DNA from: Microcaldota archaeon
Lineage (GTDB): Archaea > Micrarchaeota > Micrarchaeia > Micrarchaeales > CABMGC01
Reading direction: 5' to 3'
DNA: 7,170 bases
NCBI GenBank assembly: GCA_030040595.1
Contig: JASHTL010000108.1
Location: 1 to 7,170 of the forward strand
Below, piece after piece: positions 1-6,311 of this stretch. Every line of letters begins with the position of its first letter. Within the stretch, counting starts at the first letter, position 1. The notes beneath the pieces were generated by a model. The model was not told the origin of the DNA. It ran no database searches and saw nothing but the letters and a program-made list of their open reading frames with translations. The position numbers and the translations under genes are program-made.

Positions 1-494
1 TAATACTGACGCCCGCATACTACATAATAAAGGCGAGGAGAAAGACGCACATGCTGAAGATAGAGAAGAAAGGGGCGATAGCAGCTGCGCTGCTCGTTCT
101 TGTGTACATAATACTGATTGTCGAACTCGGGCGCATAATCTCGGATCCGGTGCTCGTGGCTGTTGTGATGCTTATCGTTGCAGTGCCATCAGCAGTGATA
201 CTGGCATTCAGGCGCATGATATACGAGGGCATGACCGAGATGGTCTATCCGTCGCAGCTGGAGCATGGCGACATGATAGCGACAAGCATGATGGACAAGC
301 GGGACCTTGCATACTTCAGGAAGAGGTCAAGGCATTTCGAGAGACTCGCGACAACGCAGCTTATCAGCGAGACAAAAAGGATAAGGAAGCGCATTCCCGT
401 ATACAAGAACGCGATACCTCTCGCGCTCTTCACATTCATAGGAGTCATTGTCTCGCTGCTCATAGGCAACATAGTGCTCCTCCTGATACTCTGA
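1..494 (+). CDS. Probable archaeal A24 prepilin peptidase, C-terminal part (5' truncated by window edge)
   Basis: The frame has no stop between base 3 and the TGA at 492-494, so the gene probably begins upstream; 163 residues are visible. The first internal ATG is at 51. Numbered from there, hydrophobic segments lie at about 8-30, 33-53 and 121-147. The residues before Met51 (ILTPAYYIIKARRK) read like the end of an earlier membrane helix followed by a positive loop. Between helices two and three is a charged cytoplasmic-type region containing LEHGD (70-74), then an Arg/Lys-rich stretch, then a last helix with a GN near its end. That layout fits the C-terminal domain of archaeal A24 (FlaK/PilD-like) peptidases, which remove class III signal peptides at the membrane. 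The two catalytic Asp would lie upstream and cannot be checked. A complete 147-residue membrane protein starting at 51 is the alternative; an AT-rich element (ataataa, 24-30) and gaggag (35-40) precede that ATG. The family call rests on layout and recall. Confidence 0.6.
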   Translation, partial: ILTPAYYIIKARRKTHMLKIEKKGAIAAALLVLVYIILIVELGRIISDPVLVAVVMLIVAVPSAVILAFRRMIYEGMTEMVYPSQLEHGDMIATSMMDKRDLAYFRKRSRHFERLATTQLISETKRIRKRIPVYKNAIPLALFTFIGVIVSLLIGNIVLLLIL

Positions 495-1412
495 TCAGAA
501 GTCCACCACTCCCTTTAGCAGGTCTGAGGCCCTCTCCCTGGAAAGCGGCATAAGGCCCTTTGCCTTTGCGTACCTGCACTGGTACCGTATGTACTTCTCG
601 TTGATCTTAGTGTTCGGGTCAACCTGCCTGCACCTCTCTATGTACTCAGTTATGACCTTAGTGGCCTCGTCCTCGCTCATGCCCTTCACATTCATCAGGT
701 ACGGGGCCAGTATCTGGTAGACGGCCCTGTGCCTCACGTCTGCAATAGGCGTTGCGATCAGTTTTGCTATCCAGTCGTACCTGCTGCCATCGGTTCTAAC
801 GCTCGACTTCGGCACAGGAACCTTTATCCCCTTGGAATAATCAGCCACCTCCCTTGGCAGTTCTTTCGAGGGTATCGGCAGACCCTTCGCTATCTCGCTT
901 CGTATCCTGCTCTCAATTATGCGCGCAACCTTGTACTTCGGGAGATAGACTGTGCCTTTCTCAAGCTCCTGGTGCACCAGCGCATATTCCGGAATCCGCG
1001 GCGCATACGTAACGAAGTCGCTGAAAGAAAGAGAGAACGTGCCATTGCTGCCAACCTTAATGCCAAGTTCCCCTCCGATCCTGACTATGTCCTTGTCGGA
1101 TTCATCCTGCAACGCCTCTCCGGAACGCCTGGCCTCAGCAGTCACGTATCTATCCACGGCAAGCCTGCTATTCAATGCGCTCACCACCATGCGCGCATAG
1201 ACATAGCTCAGCACCGACTTTCTCTTTACCTCCCTTATGCTGCTTCTAGAGTAGTCAATCCTGGACTTTGAGACCGCCTGCTCCACCCTGGACTTTCCTA
1301 TTTCCAGCATAGCGGGATCGAATTTTGCCCCAAGGCCCGAAACATACTCTCTCGCTTCGCTTGAGAAAGGGTACTTGTATGCGAAATCAAGGAGACCATC
1401 TGATGATTCCAT
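495..1412 (-). CDS. priL: DNA primase large subunit, PriL-type N-domain with PriX-like C-domain
   Basis: Non-catalytic subunit of the archaeal replicative primase, which partners PriS in making primers for DNA replication. The 305-residue product opens with a PriL signature, KYPFSSEAREYV (13-24), then a helical bundle. Around 125-195 is the PriL-type stretch with FSDFVTYAPRIPEYAL and a GTVYLPKYKV segment. The C-terminal part, about 209-300, reads DWIAKLIATPIAD...APYLMNVKGMSEDEA...ERC...AKGLMPLS, which resembles the PriX family (PriL-CTD-like fold without iron-sulfur cluster). Only two Cys occur in the whole protein (C261, C279), so the four-Cys cluster of ordinary PriL is absent. The start is the ATG at 1410-1412: a TATA box sits 28 bp upstream, while the longer TTG start at 1466 lies upstream of that box and would add 18 residues not typical of PriL. 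The gene is tail-to-tail with the upstream membrane protein; the two TGA stops form the palindrome TGATCA (492-497). Confidence 0.85.
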   Translation of the reverse strand: MESSDGLLDFAYKYPFSSEAREYVSGLGAKFDPAMLEIGKSRVEQAVSKSRIDYSRSSIREVKRKSVLSYVYARMVVSALNSRLAVDRYVTAEARRSGEALQDESDKDIVRIGGELGIKVGSNGTFSLSFSDFVTYAPRIPEYALVHQELEKGTVYLPKYKVARIIESRIRSEIAKGLPIPSKELPREVADYSKGIKVPVPKSSVRTDGSRYDWIAKLIATPIADVRHRAVYQILAPYLMNVKGMSEDEATKVITEYIERCRQVDPNTKINEKYIRYQCRYAKAKGLMPLSRERASDLLKGVVDF

Positions 1413-1436
1413 TGTACTATAGTATGGCCAAATGAT

Positions 1437-1444
1437 CTTTATAA
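1437..1444 (-). promoter_or_regulatory. TATA box (box A) for the primase gene
   Basis: On the minus strand this reads TTATAAAG. Its centre lies about 28 bp upstream of the ATG at 1412, the spacing expected for an archaeal promoter giving a leaderless mRNA. No Shine-Dalgarno sequence precedes that ATG. The element lies inside the longer frame that would start at TTG 1466, which argues against that start. Confidence 0.6.
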
Positions 1445-1497
1445 TTCGATAGCCTTCACGACTCAATCTGTAGGATTATGCGATGCATCACACAACC

Positions 1498-1509
1498 TTT
1501 TATATTTTT
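1498..1509 (+). promoter_or_regulatory. TATA box (box A) for the large surface protein gene
   Basis: The sequence ttttatattttt is centred about 25 bp before the ATG at 1528 and 28 bp before the ATG at 1531. It points away from the primase TATA box about 60 bp away, so the 115-bp gap 1413-1527 is a divergent promoter region. The position implies a leaderless transcript and makes the upstream ATG at 1483, which precedes the box, an unlikely start. Confidence 0.6.
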
Positions 1510-1527
1510 CAAACGGAACTCTCATCT

Positions 1528-4206
1528 ATGATGGGTAGCCGTTCAAGAATACAATCCGCAATGGAATACCTGATGTCCTATGGATGGTCCATATTGATAA
1601 TAGTCATTATACTTGGCATTCTTTACTACCTTGGTCTATTCGGCGGCAATGCATCAACCGCGTCCAATACATGCCTGGCCACGGTAGGGTTCTTCTGCTC
1701 TAGTCCTATACTCAATACCACGGGAAATGTGGTCGTGACGATTGGGCAAGACTCTGGATCCCCAATAACTATAATCGGACTGGCATGCACGAACACCAGC
1801 ACCGGTCCATCCGGTACGGTAGCTATTTCCGATACCGTGGTGCCTAGTGGAGGTAAGACAAGCATGCTCTTTCAGTGTCCCGGCGCTGCTGGTCCTATAA
1901 GCTCCCCGCACATAGGTTACCTATGGATATCGTACGACACAGGGACACACACAGCGCTCATTTCCCAGATTGGTACATTTAGCGCCAGGGTCACAACCTA
2001 CTCCCCCATATATGCATCATCCAACAGCTTACAGGCCCAGTTTGCCCTATGCGGCCACTCTGGCAGTCTAGGTTCAAATACGCTCTCTACAAATTCTATA
2101 TGTAGTCTATACTTCTGCGTAGGTGCAAACTATGCCGGCTATGAGATGACCTCTTATAGCTGGAGCAGCGACGTTGTTCCCAGAGACAGCTTCTCTGCTT
2201 CTGGCAGCCAAACGTCTAATACATGTACTGTAACTGACTCAGGCGCATCGTATCAAGGCCTAGGGATCATAGGCTTCAACGGAATAGAATCTGGAGAATA
2301 TTCGATAATAAACAACCCAACAACATTCAATGCAGTGTATGGATTCTCCTCAGACTACATCCTAACATCCACATCTAATGTCCTAATACTAGTAGGCTGT
2401 GGGGATGATACCTGCAGTGTAACCGCGCCATCTGGTTGCACAACCGAAACATCCGAAGATAGCGAGGCATACACATATTACTGCCAATCGGAGGCCTCTG
2501 GCAGCTATTCTGTAAGCAGCACAGGCGGTTACTATACTTCTGTAGAAGTTGCGCTTCTCAGCGGAAGCAGTTCACAGGCTCCGGCGCTTTCAGTTAGCTT
2601 TTCTGACGGCACATCTCCTGACTATGGGGTTTCTGATACGGCTAACGGGATTACGAGCTTCGCCGGCGACTCTGTCTCTCTGGAAGACTGTTACGGGTCC
2701 TGCACCCCATCGAACGTGCTTTCCACAGGAACCGCCTCAACCACATACAATACCAACACGCTGGGCGTAGGCACATACACGTTCGATGTTTGTGACACTA
2801 CAGAAAACATATGCTCGGAGAAGTACACAGTCTCAATAGGGAATCCAGCCTCGCTTTCGTTCTCTAGCAGCCCGGACATCACATACGGATCTTCGGATAC
2901 CGCAACAGGCACAACTACAAAATCAGGCGACTCTGTCTCAATAAAGGACTGTTCGGGATCCAGCTGCACCCCATCGAACGTGCTTTCCACAGGAACCGCC
3001 TCAACCACATACAACGTGAATACTCTAGCCCCAGGCTCCTATGTATTCGACGCCTGCGACACCGCGGTTAACGAATGCTCAGCAACTCAATCTGTTACTG
3101 TAACAAATCCGGTATCTTTAACAATGTCAAATGGGACCATTATAACTGTCGGAACAAATGATACAGCTTCCGGATCCACTATAGATAACGATCAAATCTC
3201 TATTGAAGATTGCATAGGCTCAGGTTGTACTCCTTCGACAACTGTTGCATCAGGCACTAATTCCATAACATACAACCTTGATTCCCTAGCTGTCGATACA
3301 TATGAATTCGATGCCTGTGACGCAACACTCAATGTATGCTCGTCTAGTACACTAGTTGAGGTCTTAAATAGCAATACGTGTGTAAGCACTACCTATACGG
3401 ATTACAACGGCATCGCATCTAACACAGCAGCAATAAGTTATACACTTTACGGAGGAGGAGGCGGTGGCGGTGGTGGCATCGGTGAGACAGGGACGTCAGG
3501 AAGCGAAGCGACAGGTACATTCAATATACTTTCAGGAAACGCTTTGACTATATACGTGGGCGGCGGCGGCGGAGGAGGGGTGTGGTGTAACGGCGGCGGC
3601 GGCGGAGGAGGATCCGGATATTACGGTGGTGGTGGTGGAGGCGAATGCTACGGCGGCGGCGGAGGAAGCTCGGCAATATTGAGCAACGGGAATTTGGTTA
3701 CTTATGCTGACGGAGGAGCCGGATATGGCAACAGCGATGGCGGTACCGGTGGAAGTGATGTTGGAGGCGCTGCAGGAAGTAATCCTGAAGGCACTGCTCC
3801 TACGGCAGGATCTGCAGGTGTTGGTGGCGCAGGTGGATATTGTGGTACCTGTTCAGATGGTGGTGGCGGCGGCGGCGGCGGAGGCTACGGTGCAGGCGGC
3901 GGCGGCGGCGGAGGTGGCAGTTGCACCGGTCAAACTGGCGGCGGCGGCGGCAACGGCGCAACTGGTGGCACTGGAGGCACAGGAACAAGTTGTGGCAACG
4001 GCGGCAACGGCGGTTCTAATGGCGCTAATGGCGCAGCAGGCGTTAGTCACAGTTATTCGGGAGGCAGCGGCGGAATAGGAGGGGGTAACGGGTCGGGCGG
4101 CAATGGCTGGCTTAGTTCTGACGGAGCCGGCGGCGGTGGCAATGGCGGTATTGCCGTAATCATGTGGACAGAGATAGGTGGATCATGCGGTCTGTCCTCT
4201 GCATGA
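1528..4206 (+). CDS. Large exported protein: class III signal peptide, four-Cys Ig-like repeats, polyglycine C-terminal domain
   Basis: 892 residues from ATG 1528; the adjacent ATG 1531 is also possible. Residues 7-40 (RIQSAMEYLMSYGWS, then an Ile/Leu-rich helix) form an archaeal class III signal/transmembrane segment as in pilins and archaellins, which prepilin peptidases process near the Q. Residues about 44-155 are a Cys-containing beta-type region ending with an IGYLWISYDTG strand and an IGTFSARV strand. About 160-345 is Ser/Thr/Tyr-rich with scattered Cys and no recognised family. Three Ig-like repeats follow at about 353-614, each with motifs of the type DC-x(3-4)-CTPS and FD-x-CD-x(5)-C. 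The rest is glycine-rich: a lead-in with strands ISYTLYGGG and LTIYVGGG, long Gly runs broken by Cys, Tyr and Ser, and a closing strand IAVIMWTE (875-882). That resembles ALK/LTK-type and phage-adhesin glycine-rich domains built on polyglycine-II helices. Expected location is the cell surface, anchored or assembled through the N-terminus. Adhesion or envelope function is inference. Confidence 0.8.
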   Translation: MMGSRSRIQSAMEYLMSYGWSILIIVIILGILYYLGLFGGNASTASNTCLATVGFFCSSPILNTTGNVVVTIGQDSGSPITIIGLACTNTSTGPSGTVAISDTVVPSGGKTSMLFQCPGAAGPISSPHIGYLWISYDTGTHTALISQIGTFSARVTTYSPIYASSNSLQAQFALCGHSGSLGSNTLSTNSICSLYFCVGANYAGYEMTSYSWSSDVVPRDSFSASGSQTSNTCTVTDSGASYQGLGIIGFNGIESGEYSIINNPTTFNAVYGFSSDYILTSTSNVLILVGCGDDTCSVTAPSGCTTETSEDSEAYTYYCQSEASGSYSVSSTGGYYTSVEVALLSGSSSQAPALSVSFSDGTSPDYGVSDTANGITSFAGDSVSLEDCYGSCTPSNVLSTGTASTTYNTNTLGVGTYTFDVCDTTENICSEKYTVSIGNPASLSFSSSPDITYGSSDTATGTTTKSGDSVSIKDCSGSSCTPSNVLSTGTASTTYNVNTLAPGSYVFDACDTAVNECSATQSVTVTNPVSLTMSNGTIITVGTNDTASGSTIDNDQISIEDCIGSGCTPSTTVASGTNSITYNLDSLAVDTYEFDACDATLNVCSSSTLVEVLNSNTCVSTTYTDYNGIASNTAAISYTLYGGGGGGGGGIGETGTSGSEATGTFNILSGNALTIYVGGGGGGGVWCNGGGGGGGSGYYGGGGGGECYGGGGGSSAILSNGNLVTYADGGAGYGNSDGGTGGSDVGGAAGSNPEGTAPTAGSAGVGGAGGYCGTCSDGGGGGGGGGYGAGGGGGGGGSCTGQTGGGGGNGATGGTGGTGTSCGNGGNGGSNGANGAAGVSHSYSGGSGGIGGGNGSGGNGWLSSDGAGGGGNGGIAVIMWTEIGGSCGLSSA
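2700..2750 (+). repeat. 51-bp perfect direct repeat, copy 1
   Basis: Begins ctgcaccccatcgaacg and ends ccacatacaa, and is identical by eye to 2964-3014. It encodes the CTPSNVLSTGTASTTYN part of Ig-like repeat 1. Identity covers every synonymous position. Confidence 0.85.
2964..3014 (+). repeat. 51-bp perfect direct repeat, copy 2
   Basis: Copy lying 264 bases after copy 1, in the same position of Ig-like repeat 2. A shorter shared block, ggcgactctgtctc, lies upstream in both repeats (2665-2678 and 2926-2939). The third repeat encodes a related but clearly diverged version of the segment (GCTPSTTVASGTNSITYN). Confidence 0.85.
3451..4146 (+). repeat. Glycine-codon (GGN) low-complexity tract
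   Basis: Runs of GGC, GGA and GGT codons dominate this stretch. The longest pure runs are near 3451-3476, 3559-3579, 3592-3611, 3859-3884 and 3895-3915. The codons are mixed rather than one pure triplet, and the reading frame stays open throughout. The coding strand is strongly G-rich, with C-rich complement, so it is a candidate for slippage and G-quadruplex formation. It also creates long false open frames rich in Ala (other plus frame) and in Pro, Ala or Arg (minus strand). Confidence 0.85.
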
Positions 4207-4239
4207 TAATCACCATAGGCAAACCCTTTGAACAAAGAC

Positions 4240-4246
4240 TTATAGG
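4240..4246 (+). promoter_or_regulatory. Possible TATA box for glyA
   Basis: TTATAGG in the 59-bp gap after the surface protein gene. Its centre is about 23 bp before the ATG at 4266 and 35 bp before the in-frame ATG at 4278. It would give glyA its own promoter with little or no leader. The match is weaker than for the divergent pair near 1440 and 1503. Confidence 0.4.
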
Positions 4247-4265
4247 TTTTCCCATCTAAGATAGC

Positions 4266-5633
4266 ATGGAGGTCATCATGCGGTGGTTTGATAGTCTTAA
4301 TTCGACAGACCCTGAGACTCTGAAATACATAAAGGCTGAGCTCAAAAGGCAGAGGGACGGCCTTGAGATGATACCATCTGAGAACTTTACCAGCATGGCC
4401 GTGATGCAGGCAATGGGGTCCATACTTACCAACAAGTACTCGGAAGGATACCCGAAAAGGCGCTACTACGGAGGCAACCAGATCATAGACGAGATAGAGA
4501 CAACAGCCATAGAGCGCGCAAAGAAGCTCTTCGGAGTTCCATATGCGAACGTGCAGCCGTATTCAGGTTCCCCGGCTAACCTTGCAGTCTACTTCGCGAC
4601 GTGCAATCCTGGCGATGTGGTGATGGGCCTTGCGCTCACTGACGGTGGGCATCTCACCCATGGCTCAGAGATGAGCATGACAGGAAACGCAGGACATATC
4701 TACAAAAGCGTTCAGTATCATGTGGACAAGTCAGGCACCGTAGATTTTGAAGAACTGAAAAGCCTTGTTGCGGAGAACAAGCCCAAGCTCATCTGGGTCG
4801 GGTTCACCGCATACCCGAGGGAATTCCCATTCGAGGCATTCTCTAAGATCGCGGATTCATCAGGCGCGTATCTTGTAGCTGACATATCTCACATATCTGG
4901 GCTTGTTGTGGGAGGAGCTCACAAGAGCCCTGTGCCATACGTGCACATAATCACAACAACCACTCACAAGACGCTGCGCGGACCGCGAGGAGCCATGATA
5001 ATGGTTACGGAAAAGGGCCTGCAGAAGGATCCTGACCTGGGAAAGAAGATAGACAAGACGATAATACCAGGGATGCAGGGAGGCCCGCACAACCATACAA
5101 CAGCAGCTATCGCTGTGGCGTTGCTCGAGGCGTCAAAACCCGAATTCAAGGAATATGCAAACCAGATTGTCAGAAACGCCAAGACCCTGGCCGAATCGCT
5201 CAAACGCAACGGGATGAAACTGGTAACGGACGGTACAGATACGCATCTGCTGCTGATAGACCTTACCCAGTTCGGAACCGGCACTGGAATATTCGTGCAG
5301 GAAGCCCTGGACGTTTCCGGGATAACGACCAACAAGAACACGATACCTGGAGAGCCTTCCTCGCCTTTCTATCCCAGCGGAATCAGGCTCGGTACGCCTG
5401 CGCTTACGACCAGGGGGATGAAGGAAGCAGAGATGGAAGTCATAGGGAAGCTGATCGCGCAGGTTGCATATGCGGTAAAGGGGTACAAGCTGCCTGAGGA
5501 CAAGGCCGCGCGGCAGGAATACCTTAAGAAATTCAGGTCGGAGATAGAGAAGAACGACGAACTTGCCCAGGTAAGGGAGCAGGTACTCGCGCTATGCAGC
5601 AGGTTCCCTTTATATCCTGAGCTCGAGATCTGA
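4266..5633 (+). CDS. glyA: Serine hydroxymethyltransferase
   Basis: Cytosolic PLP enzyme interconverting serine and glycine with a folate or archaeal pterin as one-carbon carrier. The 455-residue product has a complete set of family landmarks: SEN (38-40) and NKYSEGYPKRRYYGG (56-70) at the substrate/pterin site; VQPYSGSPANLAV (96-108); DGGHLTHG (126-133) stacking on the cofactor; ADISHISGL (205-213), with Asp206 and His209 contacting PLP; and TTTTHKTLRGPRG (230-242), where Lys235 forms the Schiff base. PGMQGGPHNHTTAAIAVAL (268-286) and SGIRLGTPALTTRG (371-384) complete the fold. Length is slightly above the usual 410-440. The start at 4266 is uncertain by four residues. It follows the glycine-rich surface protein by 59 bp and probably has its own promoter. 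Codon use (ATA, AGG, CTC/CTT) matches the other housekeeping genes. Confidence 0.97.
   Translation: MEVIMRWFDSLNSTDPETLKYIKAELKRQRDGLEMIPSENFTSMAVMQAMGSILTNKYSEGYPKRRYYGGNQIIDEIETTAIERAKKLFGVPYANVQPYSGSPANLAVYFATCNPGDVVMGLALTDGGHLTHGSEMSMTGNAGHIYKSVQYHVDKSGTVDFEELKSLVAENKPKLIWVGFTAYPREFPFEAFSKIADSSGAYLVADISHISGLVVGGAHKSPVPYVHIITTTTHKTLRGPRGAMIMVTEKGLQKDPDLGKKIDKTIIPGMQGGPHNHTTAAIAVALLEASKPEFKEYANQIVRNAKTLAESLKRNGMKLVTDGTDTHLLLIDLTQFGTGTGIFVQEALDVSGITTNKNTIPGEPSSPFYPSGIRLGTPALTTRGMKEAEMEVIGKLIAQVAYAVKGYKLPEDKAARQEYLKKFRSEIEKNDELAQVREQVLALCSRFPLYPELEI
4268..4273 (+). promoter_or_regulatory. Shine-Dalgarno-like GGAGGT inside the first glyA codons
   Basis: GGAGGT lies 4 bases before the in-frame ATG at 4278. 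If used, GlyA would start at that Met (MRWFDSLNSTDPE), four residues shorter than from 4266. The longer start fits a leaderless message and the shorter one an SD-led message. The sequence does not settle this. Confidence 0.4.
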
Positions 5634-5644
5634 ACACGGAAACG

Positions 5645-5652
5645 TTTAAATC
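5645..5652 (+). promoter_or_regulatory. Probable TATA box for the 5681 gene set
   Basis: tttaaatc, preceded by gaaacg as a BRE-like purine element, is centred about 33 bp before the ATG at 5681. That predicts transcription starting a few bases before the ATG. It lies in the 47-bp gap after glyA and could drive all three downstream genes, which are packed without further space for promoters. Confidence 0.5.
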
Positions 5653-5680
5653 TTAACTTATTCTTATACCATTGAGTTAC

Positions 5681-6304
5681 ATGGCAGCAACAGTCCAGGA
5701 CATACCGTGGGATGACCAGACAGACGTGTTCATAACCAACCTTGACAAGGCTCTTGCAGCGAAGTACCAGGTAAGCCTGAGAGACCTGCTCCTCGACCCT
5801 GACAAGTTCACGAACAACAAGGACATGCTCGCAAAGATGGAAAAGATGAAGGATGACATAGACAAGTACTTCGACGGCCTTAAGGATGACATGGCTGATG
5901 AGAAGGCTGCATTCACCCAGTCGCTGGAGAATGCCGGAAAACTATACGACATTGTGGATAACGCTATAGCCACCAAGGCCTCGTTCTCCAGAATCCCCTA
6001 TATAATACCTACTGACATCACCTACGATACCCATGGACAGGAGGAGATAACAGTCGAGAAATACGACAATGCCACTGACGCGCTTTTAACCAAGCTCATC
6101 AACGTCTCAAATTACATCGGAAACGTATCGGCAACGTATGATAAGTACAACATAGGCTCGTGGGTCTTTTCAGGGCAGAAAGTCTACGTGCTCTCCATCT
6201 ACCTGCAAGAAAGCATAATCATGGACTTCGACACTGCAAATGCAGATATAAACGACCTATTTGACAGCGCATACCAGCAGATAAGGATAAACCAGGGAAA
6301 ATGA
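5681..6304 (+). CDS. Hypothetical cysteine-free helical protein
   Basis: 207 residues; not recognised. The ATG at 5681 is chosen over the TTG at 5672, which would add three residues, because it is a normal start just after the predicted transcription start. No signal peptide or clear membrane segment is visible, so a cytosolic protein is likely. It is acidic, contains no Cys and only one His (118). Residues about 43-97 are charged and helix-prone (KDMLAKMEKMKDDIDKYFDGLKDD), possibly coiled coil. A Pro/Ile/Tyr-rich linker follows at 104-118, then further helices at about 126-158 and 165-203. It is first in a compact set and ends 7 bp before the adenylate kinase gene. Co-transcription with that kinase is the only functional hint and does not define a role. 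Confidence 0.8.
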   Translation: MAATVQDIPWDDQTDVFITNLDKALAAKYQVSLRDLLLDPDKFTNNKDMLAKMEKMKDDIDKYFDGLKDDMADEKAAFTQSLENAGKLYDIVDNAIATKASFSRIPYIIPTDITYDTHGQEEITVEKYDNATDALLTKLINVSNYIGNVSATYDKYNIGSWVFSGQKVYVLSIYLQESIIMDFDTANADINDLFDSAYQQIRINQGK

Positions 6305-6311
6305 CCGTACC

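Larger units (their letters stand above)
2584..3369 (+). repeat. Three tandem Ig-like repeats of about 87-88 codons
   Basis: Aligned repeat positions start near 2593, 2854 and 3118, giving periods of 261 and 264 bases. Shared protein features in order are: a beta lead-in; DTAxG; DS(V/I)S or DQIS; a DC...CTPS loop; GTxSxTYNxxxL; then Y(T/V/E)FDxCD followed by a Cys six residues later. Each repeat has four Cys at equivalent places, suggesting two disulfides per repeat outside the cell. Repeats 1 and 2 are much closer to each other, at DNA level too, than either is to repeat 3. Confidence 0.85.

Noticed and set aside
729..1271. 180-codon plus-strand open frame opposite the primase gene
   Set aside because: The primase frame has clear family motifs, and the antisense product (many Arg, His and Pro, no recognisable domain) looks like a shadow.
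1413..1466. N-terminal extension of the primase to TTG 1466
   Set aside because: The extension contains the TATA box and lacks PriL similarity; ATG 1412 is correctly spaced for a leaderless start.
1483..1527. N-terminal extension of the surface protein to ATG 1483
   Set aside because: The start precedes the TATA box and would bury the class III signal motif; ATG 1528/1531 fits both promoter and signal peptide.
2584..3369. CRISPR-like direct repeats
   Set aside because: The repeats are in-frame protein domains with periods of 261 and 264 bases and no short regular spacers, so this is a protein repeat and not a CRISPR array.
3704..4078. Plus-strand open frame rich in Ala/Val within the glycine-rich gene
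   Set aside because: It is the frame-shifted reading of GGN codons (GCG, GCA, GTG and so on). It has no promoter or family match and overlaps a well-supported coding frame.
4182..4207. Inverted repeat atcatgc/gcatgat around the stop codon of the surface protein gene, possible terminator hairpin
   Set aside because: The stem is only 7 bp with a 12-base loop and no T-tract follows, so it may be chance. Archaeal termination usually relies on T-runs rather than hairpins.
3800..4235. Minus-strand open frames rich in Arg/His, Ala/Cys or Pro opposite the glycine-rich tract
   Set aside because: They are complements of GGN repeats (mostly CCN, CNC, NCC readings), low complexity and without start signals.
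4964..5341. 125-codon minus-strand open frame opposite glyA
   Set aside because: It is antisense to highly conserved glyA motifs, and the product has no recognisable features.
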